Of a stretch of DNA of 64,000 bases, positions 37,836-51,800 are shown piece after piece. The stretch is from Numida meleagris (Eukaryota; Chordata; Aves; Galliformes; Numididae). Numbering within the stretch: position 1 is the stretch's first letter; each line of letters opens with the position of its first letter. The position numbers and the translations under genes are program-made. The notes beneath the pieces were generated by a model. That model saw only the letters and a list, made by a program, of their open reading frames with translations. It searched no databases and had not been told where the DNA came from. The DNA is taken from positions 107,432,935 through 107,496,934 of the forward strand of contig NC_034409.1 of assembly GCF_002078875.1 (NCBI RefSeq), read 5' to 3'.

Positions 37836-40800
37836 AAGGCCAGCTTTGTCCTTGCAGCTGCCAAAACCAAGGTGAAGACAGCTTATGGTACAGCACAGTC
37901 CAGTGATTCATCTAGAAAAGCTAGAGTGGATGGGAGTCATCCTCTCTGAGTAGTCAAAGCACAGGAAGCAGTTTGGTGCCTGAACTTTGCTTTCTTTTCA
38001 GTAACTGAGAAAAAAAACATAGGACCTGGCATACAAGAGAGCAAATTCTATTGCTAAAGGCACTCTAGTAGACATTATTGCATCTTCCAAGACCAAAACA
38101 CAGCCAGTTCAGATACAGTAAAAATTACTTGTTTCATGCACTTGTATATTTTCAGACAGGCAGAGAAATAGAGACTGAAAAAAAGCCATCTCCTATCCAG
38201 AGAGATCAGCTCTACCTAAAGCCAGTTGGTTTCCTGTTGACTCCTCCAGTTCTGCAAGAACACCATACAGACAACATGTTTATCTCTTCTACAAAGTGGG
38301 TTCATTTTCCACCACAGCAGTTCTCCTGCTCAGTGTTTCCACAGTGATCTGTGTTGCAAAAAGGGTTTTCCTTCAGAGAAAATCGAACCAATTGCTTTAG
38401 TGTTACTGGGGCAAACAAAGATTCCCTGTGTTACTGTACTGGTGACAAAACCTTGATGTGAGCAACTCTAACTGCTGAACACTTCCTGAGATGGCACTGG
38501 TAGGACAACAGCTATGCTTTGTGCTGTTCTGTGCCCAATCACATATATGGTGACAAACTGACAGATGCGTTGTCTGACTGGTCTCTGTAGCTCTTTGCTT
38601 GGTTATTTGTTTGATTAAAGTGTACTCCCAACATTTTATGCACAAACAGGAATATGCCTTTACAGGGCCATGTCAAGCTTCTTATCCAAATGATCCTCTC
38701 AGATAACTGCCTCTGGGAAAGCATAAGTTTTTCTTTCAAGGAAAGGAGAAAACCTGAGGCTTCACTTTCTGTCTTTATATGACTAAGAAAACGGTCTTGT
38801 TATCACTCTTGTTCTCCCTCTTCTTTCTTGATAGATCTTTCTCGACACCTCTTTGCACATGTGCCTATAGCATGAGGGCACACAGTGGAGCCCATCCAAC
38901 ACCTGAGTTGTGGGGCATTCACCAAGCACCCTTAACAGGAGCATGGAGATCTCCTTTCTCAGTCTTGCACCTGAAATTATTCATTTTATCTTCCCAAATC
39001 TGGCAAGGGTGCTTGGGCTCCTGTTTTTGTTAACAGTTTTGGACACCAAGGGGTCAGGAGTGGCCTGGGATGAGGACCTGGCCCTGGGCATATCATTCTC
39101 TGGTGCTTCCGGCTTCATTTTAGTCAAAGCATCAGCTGCCACTTCATGGTTCTCCCATGGGGTCTTCCTCTCTGTGAATGCCATTGTTTTGGTGAGATTT
39201 ATTCTGATTTCACCAAGTGATTGCAAGCCGTACAACAGGTGCAACTGGAGAAGATGTGAGGCCAGAGCTGCCACTGCAGGCTGAAGCCCCAGTGTAAGAG
39301 GGTGGTGCCTGGGGCTCCAACTGAGTATGTGTAGCACCAAGGTTGTGATGGTGTTGGCGTGGGCTTCTGAGTTGAGCTTTTTTCTAGCAATACAGCCTCT
39401 GGATGGAGAACTGGCTCTGTTTTAACACATGGGAGCAGCTATTCTCTTTTTGCCCCAAAGACAGCTGGAGGGCTTCTCAGCCTGTGTCTCAGGCCTCAGC
39501 GCATCTGCCTTGGGGCGATCCCTCCTCCCTGTGTGAAAAGAAATGCAGGCAAATGGCAGGCTGGACCTTTCTCCTCCAGTGCAACACATACTTGTGCATG
39601 GCATAAGGGGGGAGGCCTTGTACTCAGTGGCACATCCAACAACACTGTTTGGAGCCAAATAAAAGGCCAGGTGAGGATAAGGATGGGCAGGAGCAATGTT
39701 AGTGCTCTCAGTTCATGTGGCAAAGGAAAAAGCTCACTGCTGAAATGGCACCTGTACCTTCCTTTAAAATGATAAAACACAAAACAACACCTTTCTCTTC
39801 ATCCAGCAGCATGAGATGCATTTTCCGTGTGGCTCCACTGGAGCAGTGACCTGCAGGTATGGTGTCTTCCTGTTTCTTTGAACAGTTCTCTTGTGCTTTT
39901 ACCACTGCATACAACATACCAAAGAAATACTTTACTTTGCTTTTCACACCTCTCCACCTGCAGAATACTTCTAACAGACAGTTTATTACTCTCCAGCCCT
40001 ATCAATGTTAGTAAGTTCTTATCTGAAAGAAGTGTGTTGCAGGCTGCTTGGCAGGGCAGGTAGGGGCATGGGGGTAGAATTCAACCAGTTTACCCAATTC
40101 TGACATGCAAAGAGCCCTCAGAGCACTAACACCCCCATTTGCGAACCAAATATGCTTGGTAGGAAGGTCATTAAGACATTTGAACAACAAAAAAAAGGAC
40201 AGTGTATTGTTTTTCACTACACATGCACTCCAATAATTTTGAATTTGGAGAATGCAGTGAATTAAACTTCAGAGCGTGTGGGAAAGAGGGTTTGAGAACT
40301 TAAATATTTTTCTTGTGGTGTTTTCTAAACCACATACTGCACCGCTGAGCCGATGAGAAGAAATGCTTTGTTGCAAAATACTCTTTAACTTATACAGACT
40401 TCTTTATTTCAACCATTGAAATTAACTGAACAGAGTGAACAGGCAGCAGAAATGGCAACTGTATCCCAGGCTCAATAAAAGGGCAAGGACAAGCTTTTCT
40501 ATTCAGAAGGTCTCCCATTTGAGCTTTCCTGAGACCCCATATGAGCACAGACTCACTTCCAAAAAACATTTTGTAGGATCAGAAAATTATATCTTTCTTC
40601 TACAACCTACAATCTAAGAATCTACAAGGATTTTATTTGTAAAAACTAGTGCTCAGAAAGGAGACAGAATTCCTGATGGGATGCATTCATCATATGAAAT
40701 GAACTGCTGAACACAGGTAAAATGAAGAAAATGCCCTCAGAAGCTTTGGATTTTTTTTTTTGTAGTAAGCAAAAGAAATGGAAAATCCCTTTGCCGTTTC

Positions 40801-42026
40801 TTGGTTTTTATGCAGCTTCAAAATTAGATATTACTTTACCCCATTGTAATTTTCCTTAGTTGGATCTATTTCATTACATAGTTGTGTACTTTAACAGATA
40901 CTTCTAGTAGCACATAGAGGATTTGAATGTTTTGCTTATTTCTTAAAAACTGAACATGTAAATTCTTTTCATAAAGACGTACAGTGAAGTTAATCTGTGG
41001 TGACACCTTGTGGGAAAACAAAACATCAGCCTCACATGCCTACATAGGATCTTTAGGTGTGATTGAAGGAAGGGGAGGAGGGAAGTGACATATATTGTTT
41101 TTCAACAAGAATGAGGAGCACTCAACTAATCACTCCTCCCATACTCTTTCAAAAGACAATAACAAAGAAATTAATCATTTAATAATGATTTTAAGCACAC
41201 AACTTGAAGAGACACTTGAGTCTAGTTCTTTGGAAATGCAGGAGAGGAGCAAATCTGTGGTGTCTGTCCTGATTTTTCCAAAGCCTTTTGCCAGCATTGA
41301 TATTTGTTCAAAGTGAATGTGAAAATCTGTTGACTCAGAACAGTAGTTATTTCCGTTCTCCTTGCACCATTTGAAGTCATCAAGCATTGATTAAAGCAGT
41401 CAGGTAGATTTTTGACTGTCTTGGAAGATTTATTACTGAAATACTCTGGAGCACAGGGATAATTTTTGAAAAGATTGAATGCAGCAGTTTTTGGTGGATC
41501 TGTCCTTCATCTTTTAGTGCTTTTATTAATGGATGATTAAAAATTAAACTGTTCGTGCCTCTTTGGACTTGGGAACAGCAAAAAAGCTTTGAACAAACAG
41601 AATATTGTTCTATGGTGCATAGGAAGGAGTTAGTGAATCATCAAATTTTACAGTCCAGCTTTTTGTGGAGATCTGATACCTGTCACGAAGGGTCTGGAGA
41701 GGCCATTTAACTCTAACGTCTGGTTTAGGACTGTGTGTAGTGTCTATATCCTTCAGCAATATTCTGGCTTTTAACCGTAACATCAAAGTAATTACTGCGT
41801 GAAGCTTGAGAAGCTTATAACTAGTCTAGGATTCGCAGTTCTTATTGTTTCTTCCACGTCTTGTGGAGGAAACCTCCCGGTGGGTCTTGCAGACTCCCTC
41901 TTTGCCTGAGCCCAGGACTTTTTCTGCGAAGCAAATTCCCAGTAGCCTGCTGTGTTCAAAAGTAGCTTCAGCATCTTGTGGCAGCAGTAACTGTCCATTC
42001 ACCTGTTCTATTCCATTTCTGCAGTT

Positions 42027-42167
42027 CACAGAATCATAGAATCATAGAATGGTTTGCACTGGAAGGGACCTTTAAGACTGGGACAGCATAGGCTAGTCAA
42101 TCCACTAACCCATCTGCAAGGCCATGTCCACTAAGACAGATGTTCTCAGATCTCTTTCAGAGCCTGC
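42027..42167 (-). mobile_element. CR1 LINE 3' fragment
   Basis: Minus orientation: CACAGAATCATAGAATCATA and GAATGGTTTGCACTGGAAGG, then a diverged body. 5' truncated. Confidence 0.85.
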
Positions 42168-44200
42168 CAATCTTGTTTTGATATTCTCACTCTTTACTTA
42201 AGCTTCTGTACTGCCCAAAAGGGAATCAAACATCCATATTTTTATCTGCATTCATTTGGTAGGTTTGCGTTTTAACATGAACCTTCAAATCTCTGGCCCC
42301 AATTAAGCAATGGGCCAGAACAGTTCGGATGACAAATAGAGAAAGCAGTTTAAAAGCTGTGGTAAAGTCCAGAACAGCCCAGTCTCTTTTGTGAGAAGGC
42401 AACATAGGAGCACACTCTCCAGACTGGCCTGGGAACAAAGACAACTGGTAGGTTCATTGGGGCTTATCTTGGAGATCAGGCCCAGTGGATGACTTATGGG
42501 TTCGTCCTACCTCATTTTGTGCTACCATGACAAACTCTCAGGTTAAATAATTAACTTAGTGGCTATTTCTCCATGCTCTTTTCAGTTGAAGGGGAAAAAA
42601 ATTGTGGGCTCCTGCCAGAGGGAACTCATGAGAGCTTTACTGTCCTGAGGCTGATGGGGTGGGAAAACCCTGCAAGAGAGCACAAGGCTGTTACCCTGTG
42701 CCAACATTTTACAAGCCAAGAATGTCTTGTAGCACAAAGTCAGCGTGGAATACCTGTGTAGACATAGCCTCTGCATGCTCTCTTGGAAGAAACCTGTGCA
42801 AAACCTCCAGCTAGCATCTTCCTGAGCTTCCTTTTACTCTTGGTAAGGAAACTCAGGATGCAGCATCTCCTACCTCTAAGGACACAAAAAATAAAAGCAA
42901 GAGCATGATGATAAAAACATTCAACCCAACTCCCCCAAAGGTGCCTCCTTAATGGAACTATTTGTGTAATTAAATGTTTGGAAAACAAGAGCTTAAATCT
43001 GAAGCACTTTGGTGCTCATATTTTGCTGGAGGAGAAAAGCAAATAGAGATGCTGGTAACATGCAAATATTTTCTAATCCGCAGCAGGGATTTCTGTTGCA
43101 AATTTGTTTATGTAAATCACCAATCCAGTTTTGACAGTACACATTAAAAATATAATGACTTTATTTCTATCTTTTAGAGCTCATTTTACCCTGTTTTTTT
43201 TTTAGCTGCTAAGATACCATTTCCCAGGTGTCTGTGAGGTTTCTCTTGTTACCTGTGGGCTTGAACACTGAATAAATAATACACAAAATGGAAACCATAT
43301 GCAATATAACCTATTTATATTAAAAGCTTATTCAAAATAAGCTTGTTGAAGCATCAGTCCTTTAAAAAATACAGTTAGCTATATGCATTTAAGAAATGGG
43401 GCTTTATGATCACACAGAGAACTTGTGTCAGAAATTGTTAATTTACTATACCTCATGGCGTTCAATTTAACATCATCTGCTACACCATTGTACTTGAGGA
43501 AGGTTCAGAAATTGTACAGCACTTGAAAGTAACTGTGCTATTTTAAAAGCCTCTGAAGAGCCATTTGTGTAAATGCCTCTGCCAGTGAAAATCTCTGTGA
43601 TTTTGTAGATTGGAAAATGCATCATAAACAATTGCTCTCCTTCATGAATGGAGCCATGCCATGTATTCTGAAGAATAAGGAATGTACTTACAAATTTATT
43701 TTATGTCTGTGTTTCTCATTTTATGTACACAACAACATTTCAGATTCTCTAGTTTTCTGTGCTCTTCTGCAGGGATAAAAGGCGAAACACCATCTTCTTT
43801 GCTATAGTTTCACTTTTCACTTGCCCACATGGTTCAGCAGTGATTTGTGCAGAGATCTTAGTGTCCATGCCAAACATGGATAGACACTCTCAGCTTAGAA
43901 CAATGCTGACATTTTTGACTTTCATTAATAATAGCATCAATTAGCTCAGGCACAGCTTGGTACTAATGTGGCTACTACTTTGGAACCTTTATTACCTGCA
44001 AAGCACTCTAGCATTCTTGGTGAATATAAGAGTTAACACAGCCTTTCTGAAGCCATGTCCGGTTAAGTCTCTTAGGGAAACGTGTTACAAATAGTGTCTT
44101 TGCTGAGCCTACTGGCTGAACAGGGAAGGCCACCAAAGACCCTTTGAAGAGGACATCACCTTTTGGAGCATGTATGTGGGTAAATTGTTGGCAGTCTTTT

Positions 44201-44530
44201 AATACTTCAAGGGGGACTCATTAGAAGGAGAGCAAGAAACCTTTTTCAAAGGCGTGTAGTAATAGAACAAGGGATAACAGTTTAAAGCCAAAAGAGAGTA
44301 GATCAAGATTAGATATAAGGAAGAAATTCTTTACTCTGAGAATGGTAAGGCACAGGCACAGGCTGCCCAGAGAAACTGTGGATGCCCTGTCACTGGCACT
44401 GTTCAAGATCAGGTTGGACTGGGCTCTTGGCAGTCAGGTCTGGGGGAAGGTGTTGCTGCCCATGGCAGGAGGGTTGGAGCTAGATGGTCTTTAATGTCCC
44501 TTCTAACTCAAACCATTTTTTGATTATATG
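44201..44530 (+). mobile_element. CR1 LINE 3' fragment
   Basis: Plus orientation. It contains GATTAGATATAAGGAAGAAA, GGCTGCCCAGAGAAACTGTG and CCCTTCTAACTCAAACCATT, the standard CR1 3' blocks, with a degenerate terminal repeat. Confidence 0.92.
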
Positions 44531-47004
44531 CAATTATAAAAGCAATTTCATGCCTCCTTGCATTTTTCCCCTAACATTTGATTTCTAACATTGTTTCTAA
44601 TTTGGTAAGATTCTCCAGGTTGAATATGTTTGAAAAGTAAATGGCCAGTTAAAAAATAAATAAAACAACAACTACAGCAACAAAACACAAAATGCCTTAC
44701 TTTCACTGTTTAAAAAAATACTGGCCCTTGAAAAGAGAAAAAAAAGAGCCCCTAGAATAGAGGAAACATGTGTGCTCAAATTCTACTGTGTGTGAAGGCT
44801 TTTTAGGAGAGGAAAGGCCCAGATACTGCAAGATTTCCCTCCTGCAGACCCTCAAATTTAAAAGGAAGTTAGGATTTATAAAATTAGGCAGAAAGTATGT
44901 TTCCTACAACTTGTGTCTATAGAGCATACCACCCTGGAAAATTAATTTCCTCTGGATAAAGTGGATGAAAAAGGAAAAATTGAATGACTTGATGTTTTGT
45001 GTTTGTTTTTTTTTCCTCCAGTTGTAATTAATTTAATTCTCCAGCTGTGTTTTTTCTCCAGTAAATGTAAAATAGGCATCTCTCTGAAGGAATTTAAAAT
45101 ATTTGCACTTTCAGGAGGAAGTAGGTGTGCTCCAGACTTTCTTGGTCTGAGATGAACTTAGAACTCCAGGCGCCTTGTTTAGCTGCAGTGAGCTCTCTTG
45201 ATGAGCTTCCTTCATCACTGTGAAAAGAGTCCCATCTCTTGGGAAGATACAGCTCTGCAAGTGAAATATGACTGGGTTTTCTGATGTTTTCCAAGGCACG
45301 TGCTGTGTAGATACTCTGAGCACCATTTTTTTTTCCCCACAAACATTCAGATTTGGGAGAGCACTACTGACCTTTAACCTAAATCCCACGTTGGCTTATG
45401 TGTCATTGATTTAAAGGTAAAAGGCTGGACATCTAAAACAATATTAGAGGCACTGGCTAAAAAGAATCCTTGTGCTGCCTTTGGAGTAAGTTGTCTGAAC
45501 ACTGGAATAATAATTTGAGAACAAAAAGCTGCATGAAAATCTTCAAAGCCTTAAGATCAACATCATATTCTTGTACTCAGCACACTATTCAGGAAGAGGT
45601 CTCAAACATGACTACTATTGTCTTTCTTCATTGCTGAAAAGTGAAGAGGCAGAAGGATGAGAGGGACTAGCACACCTCAGTGCAACAACTTTTGGTGGAG
45701 TATTTCTCTCCAAAATAGGGATGAAGTAACTAATATTAATGAGTTTACAAATTATCCGTAGGGTATTTTTGAAAGTTACACTGAAATGAAATGCTTTCTT
45801 CTACAAAAGCACTGGTTTCCTAAAGGAGTAAACCATCTTCTCAGCTGCCCTTTCTAACCCAGAGGCTTCCAGATGTTCTTAGCTGTATTCTAGCCAGTTT
45901 GCACTTTTCGCAGCTTTGCCACTGGAGGTCACTAACGTACTAATAAAGAGTACAGCACTGAGCGCTGAAGAGGAAAAGGTAATTTCATAAATCCTTCAAG
46001 AATTAACTCTTCTTAAACTGAAGATTACCTTAAAATGGAATTGAATTGGGAAATACATTATGTTGACTTTTCTCAAATTTACAGTAAAATATATTGAGTA
46101 AACAGCTGGTAAACTAATGATTCGTAAGTTTTTATTAAAAATAAAAAATTACCAGCCAAGTATGCTGGTATTGTAATAATCCAGCACTTCTCTTCACCAA
46201 AGAAAGCCAAAAGAGGAAAAGACAATCACCTCTAAAAATTATTATTGAAGTCACAATGCTGTGACAAGAAATTGCAAAACAAAAAAGACATGTAAGACAG
46301 GAGGGAAAAGTTTGCATGCAAAATTTCTCACTATGGCATTTCTGATGGGCGAAACATTGCAGGAAGAAGTAATAAAGTCTATTTATTTTGTGTGACTTAC
46401 CTCCCTACCCCCACTTTCTATTAAACCATATTTATCAGTAACTTAAACTTCTTGGCATATCTTTGCTGGAGTTGTTGAGTTGTAGAGAAAAGGAACTTGT
46501 TAAAAGTTTTCCTTTATTTTCCCCCAAACTAAAATTTATGAATAAAAAAATATTCAAGTCCTGTTTCAGCAATGTCAGCTCAACATCTCTTACCCTAATC
46601 AGACCCAAACCAGTTACGTTACTTCAAAAGCAAACTACTGCAAGCCAGCAACTCTCTGCCCCAAACTCCAAGCCCATCAGCATTCATACCAATATTCTCA
46701 GAAGGAAGTCAATTAAACAGATGCATCTGTTAATGATTAAGGTTTTGTTTACATATTATCAGGAAAAGAATGTTTTGGAGCAGCTTTTTATCACCTGAAG
46801 AAAATATATGTCTGTAGCATATACTGCTTGCACAATATTTTGTGCAGCTCTATCTTGCTCTTTACTTTTAACTTAGTATTTATAGGATGCCATTTGATTC
46901 TGGTGGCTTCTAGAGGCCTCCTTCAGCTGATATCTCCTGGTAGCTCTCTTCTGATTGACATGTTCTTGATTTAAAAGGAGCTACCTGCTCATTAGTGATT
47001 GATG

Positions 47005-47096
47005 GTTGGGGTTTTTTGTTGGTTTGTTTTCGTTGTTGCTTTGGGGGTTTTTTTTGTTTTTGTTTTTTTTTTTGGTTGGTTGATTTGTTTTTTGGG
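47005..47096 (+). repeat. GT/T-rich low-complexity tract
   Basis: About 90 nt almost free of A and C, built from runs of T and short G groups. It is simple sequence next to the CR1 ORF1-like remnant. Confidence 0.7.
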
Positions 47097-47479
47097 GCCT
47101 GAGGGAAGGCAGAAACTTTCCTCCAATCAGTGTGGGACTGTGCTCACCAATGCTCATGAGCTACTGGGCCTGACCTCTGACACCAGAAGAGAAAGTACAT
47201 ACCCTTGGCATATCAGCAGTGTCAGTCTAGGCCTGGCTTGGGCAGGGGGATGTTGTATCCACAATCTGAGATGGTGTCTCTTGGTGAGGCTCTGTGTAGT
47301 GATTTAGATGTTGCATGATCACATAAAGGACCTGTAGGAGGTGTGTAGACTGTATACCACCAAGGAGGGCAAATGAGGTATCACTGGGGTCTCTGTAGAG
47401 GCAAGAGCCTGAGCTGTGAGGTTGAGGGGATGGCTAGGGGCTGTGCTGGATGGAGTGTTGGAAGGAGTCTCCTCTGAGG

Positions 47480-48142
47480 GAGTTTGTTAAAGTTCACAGC
47501 TTCTGGCAGCAGGAGAAATGTTCCAGCATTCTTGCTCAGACCTGGATGTAGAGAGTTGGTATTGAGCCCCAATAGCCACGGGAGGGGAACAGAGGCTGTA
47601 AAGGGTGGATTCCAAGCTAACTGGCCCCAGACAAAGCATCAACATCAAAAAGCAGCAGCAAGTGTTAGCAGCTGGAGGTCCTCTTCTGTAGGGGATAGAG
47701 GCACCTGTCTGTGTACCAGATATGCTGTCATGGGAGGTTTGCTGCTTGACAAGAGACCAGATTATGGGTGTTGTAGAAGCATGGCCAAAACTCATCCTGT
47801 CCAATGACTGTTGCCTCCTTGCTTGCTCATTAGTGTGACTATCAATAATACTACTGGGGGAGATGTGGAGCAAAATAAGAATAAATACAGGATTCTGGCA
47901 AAGGACATGGGAACCCATGCGATATCTCTTTCATCCTCAACTGGAAGAGACCAAGTAGAAGGGGATACAATCCTGGGGATTAACTACTGGTAGTACGTCT
48001 TTGGGTAGAGGTAGTGCTTCAACATTCAGCACCATGGGTCACTCTTGGAGGAAAAAGGAAATACAGAAGCCATTTAACAAAGTGGAATAACAGCATCTCT
48101 GCCAACAGGTTTGCAAATCAGGTAAGGAGAGATTTAAGCTTG
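47480..48142 (+). pseudogene. Decayed ORF1 (esterase-like) of a CR1-class retrotransposon
   Basis: Reading across frames on the plus strand gives pieces in the order expected for ORF1 of CR1-like non-LTR elements, which carries an SGNH-type esterase domain: VCCLTRDQI near 47.74 kb, NNTTGGDVEQ then KYRILAKDMGTHAISLSSS at 47.83-47.94 kb, and ISANRFANQVRRDLS near 48.09 kb. Stops and frameshifts separate them, so nothing can be expressed as a whole. Assignment is from memory of the family pattern. Confidence 0.55.
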
Positions 48143-48668
48143 GTACCTTGAAGAATAGTGATAACAGCTTACAGTAAGTGAATAATGTGGCGCTATAATT
48201 GGTGGTCCAGTGATAGTGGATACAGATAGAGCTGGAGTTCTTGACTTCGATTCCAACATAAATGATTCTAAGACTACATTCAAGCATGTTAACTAACTCC
48301 CAAGGGGGATATAATGTTCTGAAATTTTGGCCAATACTGAGATATTCATCAGGTTTGAAAGTCATCTATCTTCCTGTGAAGAAATGAACATAGATTATCA
48401 AAAGCAACCTACTTACCACATGCACAAGTGGTCCAATCAGTTACTAGATGTATATATGTTCCACCCACTTTAGAACTATCATGCCAAGTGTTTCAAAACT
48501 TTGATTCCATAAATGTGTGAGGACACGACTATATAGATCCAGAATTATCCCATACTGAATTCAGCAACTGCCTGCCTCTGTATGGAATAAAGCGGTCCTG
48601 AGGCTATGTGTTCTGAGATCGTAAAAGTTTTGGAGAGATATATTCCAGACAGAACAGTGACAAAAATG

Positions 48669-48674
48669 TTTATT
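48669..48674 (-). terminator. Polyadenylation signal of RSPH1
   Basis: AATAAA on the minus strand about 107 nt past the RSPH1 stop codon, a normal distance for a short 3' UTR. Confidence 0.6.
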
Positions 48675-48780
48675 CAAAAGATAATGAAGATATGAATAAA
48701 AATATTGCAGGTTTACCTTAACTAATGATTTACTCTGCATTTTCCTTTTCTGTCTATATTTGCCTTTAGTTGTATCCAAG

Positions 48781-48827
48781 TTACTCTGCTTCCTTTGATT
48801 CCTCCTCATCTTCTAAACTAGCAGTTC
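48781..48827 (-). CDS. RSPH1: RSPH1 last coding exon
   Basis: Encodes [14 protein letters not shown] and a TAA stop at 48781-48783. Acceptor TTTGCCTCCACAG, entering in phase 1 exactly as exon 8 requires. The sequence is acidic like the rest of the tail. Confidence 0.85.
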
Positions 48828-51800
48828 CTGTGGAGGCAAAGTTTTTAAAAAATAAATAGAAAACTAAAATGAATTTTATAATAAAATACTGGAAAGCAAT
48901 CCTAGGAGCCTAAAACATAATTCCAGAATCATGCTGTCTACTCCAGTCCTCATTCCTACTGCCCTTTGCTGACAGTTCTTGAACTTAACTGATATACATT
49001 GTTTCACAGCTGCCAGACAGACTCTGTACACACACATACTGACTGCCAGCCAGCCCATATGTAACTCAGGAATAGCTAAGAATGTCTCCTATTGAAAGGA
49101 ATTTCATAGAAACATGGAGTTAGAACGGAGTTGCTATGTGGAAAAAATGATGGTCACAGGACAGAGAACACAAACCTGCAAGAAATCAGATTTTGCTACA
49201 TCCGTTCCTCAAAGTTTGCATATTTTCAAACCATTTCCTCTTACTGTAATTTAACCTTGATAAATACAAAGACAAGGGGAACAATACATTGCTAATTAAT
49301 TCTGGCAGTATTATGCTGAAAATTTTGGAAAAATCCAGCTCTTTCATTCTAGAAATACAGAACTTGAAAGACCTTCAAAAACACCTATTGCATTCCCGTG
49401 TTCTCGTGCATTAGAATATGCATCTATACAGTCTCTGACAGATGCATGGATCCAACTGCCCTTAAAAAAATAGTAATAATAATAAAACAACAGTGAGGAT
49501 ACCAAATCTGCTTTACGGTAGTAGGCCAGAAAATCGGTTAGAATCAAGTTCAGTCAAAAACTATTTGAGTGCAGGAGACTTTGAGACAAATCAGGCTCAT
49601 TGAACTCTTGCCAAATCCAAAGCAGAGCTATGCAGGAAGTCTGCTTAGGTTTCTGCTGGATCTGATCCCAGCTGAGGGATCCTGCAAGACGTTAGTCTTA
49701 TACACCTGATCAGCTGACTGGCTAGTCTGCCCTGAAGCAAGAGATTACCTTCAGAGGTGATGAGTTAAAAATGAGAGCAAATGAATTAAGAGAATTCCTA
49801 GATCTGCTCTTAATGTTTATATCTCTATGCAATTTTCGGGTTCTTTTTAACAGTCTTTCTGATCTCTACAGATAGTGCTTTGCTTTGATTTATTATAAAA
49901 TGTGTTGACTACAGATGGAGAAAATTACCTAATGTTTTCCTACATCAGAAATTTGTAAACGTTAACATTTAGCAAATGTAAAAAACACAGTTGAATGGAG
50001 GCTTGTAAGTTACGCATGGGTAAACACAGATGCTTCCTTTTATGCTGCCTTTTTGTAATTTTGTATAGAAACAGGCTTCTGAACTGCCTGGAAGAAAACC
50101 TGAGCATCCAAATTTCAAAGCTCTTTGCCTTTTAAGAGGAACAATCAATGAAACACTAGCCTTTGTCTCTCCAAATCACAATGTATGACAATACCTAAGC
50201 CTTGTTTCTTTTTTAACTTGAGAGAATGAGAACATACAGTTCTATTCATAACAGAAAAATCGTGTGCTCAAAAATACCTTAATTCCCCAGGCTACTCTCT
50301 CATGTTTGCACAAAAGGAAGCTTGCAAATGTGATCACTTTTAAACTCAGCTCTTCGAATGCTGTCAACTCTGTATTACACAGATAATACAGTATCACTAA
50401 TTTGTACTGTTTAAGTATATGAACTTGACTGCTTAAAAGCAGTTTACTGCTTTAGAGAAATTCTATCTTGACAAAAAGTAGACTTCCCCACGTTCTCTTC
50501 AGCCTGATAATGAGCCTCCCAGTAGCAGCCAACTGATATGCATCATTTCCAAACCTGACTGCATGTGGAAGAATGAGCACATGTCCCTCATTCCTCACCT
50601 TGGTACTCTTCTCCTTCTTTGTTTTCTTCTTCTCTTACTCCCTCATCTTCTTCTTCTGCATCCTTTGTTGGGCTAAAAACTTCACTGGATGCTTTATGAA
50701 GAGAAGGCTCATCATCCCTATGCTCAGCAGACTCATCAGTGACTAAAATATGAGAAATTAGAAATACTGAAGAAAACTAATTTTTACAAATTTGCACTCA
50801 GTCATTGTTTTCATGCAGCAACTAATAACTGACTGAACTCTGAAGACTCTACTCACATGAGAAAACCCACACATATTTTTGCAGCAATTTATAATCAACT
50901 TTGTCTAACAGGTGATAACATAGACTAAAATGATTCACAGGCTTACCAAGACAGTTGTATCTTATTACGCTACGTGAGATAGAACAGATGTGTATATATA
51001 CTGTGACATTTACGAACAGGATCGGAAATCCTCAATACTAAGTATAGGGTAAATAACATGAGAAAAAAATCCCTCTCACAGTACTCAAAATTAAAGATGA
51101 AAAACATGGTTTTGTGGGATAGCCAAAACACAGGGTTCCTAGATGTCCATCAGAACAAACCTGCATTTGTTTGCATTTTGTCTTTTTCATCTGCTGCTGT
51201 TTCTTCCACTGCTTCATCTGCTGCTGCTGCCTCTGCTGCTGCTGCTGGGGGGCCTTCACTGGGAGAAGGTGCTTTTTCCACATTGGGCATCCAGAGTATT
51301 AATTTAGTAATTTCTGTTGCTATCCATTTTGGTTCAGCAAGTGAAGAGGGCTCCTCCTCTTCTTCTTCCTCCTCCTTGTCCTAAAAGACAACTCTTAACA
51401 TCCAGGATCTCTTCTTATAAGTAGTAAAGGAGTAGCTAAGCTGATGATTTTGTGTGCTAAAAGCTCTTTACTTGGTCTCAAATGGCAATATGACAGCCTT
51501 TTAAAGCACCGACAGGTGGAGGAACTTCAACAACAGATCTTGTAAGAAAACTATGCTTTGAACTTTGTTGAAGTCAGCTGACCAATACTGCTGATCTATG
51601 CTTGCCAGCTTTCTTTCTTAAAGGTAAAATTGTTGTCTCTCTCTCAAACAGAATGACCGAGGGGGACCTGTTAAAGCATCATTTCTCTCACGGGAATATC
51701 GTTCCAGTTCTTAAGACTAATCGCCAAATACCACTGATATAAAATTACAGGTCCAATGCTGAGAGACAGAAAAATGAAAAGTAAATCTCTTTTGGAAAAG

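Larger units (their letters stand above)
37836..48668. other. Gene-free interval between convergent UBASH3A and RSPH1
   Basis: The UBASH3A 3' UTR must start here, but its end was not resolved; AATAAA occurs at 39658 and 40474. Two CR1 3' fragments, a CR1 ORF1-like remnant and a GT-rich tract are listed separately. The rest is AT-rich with only short open frames and no recognisable domain on either strand. Confidence 0.6.
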
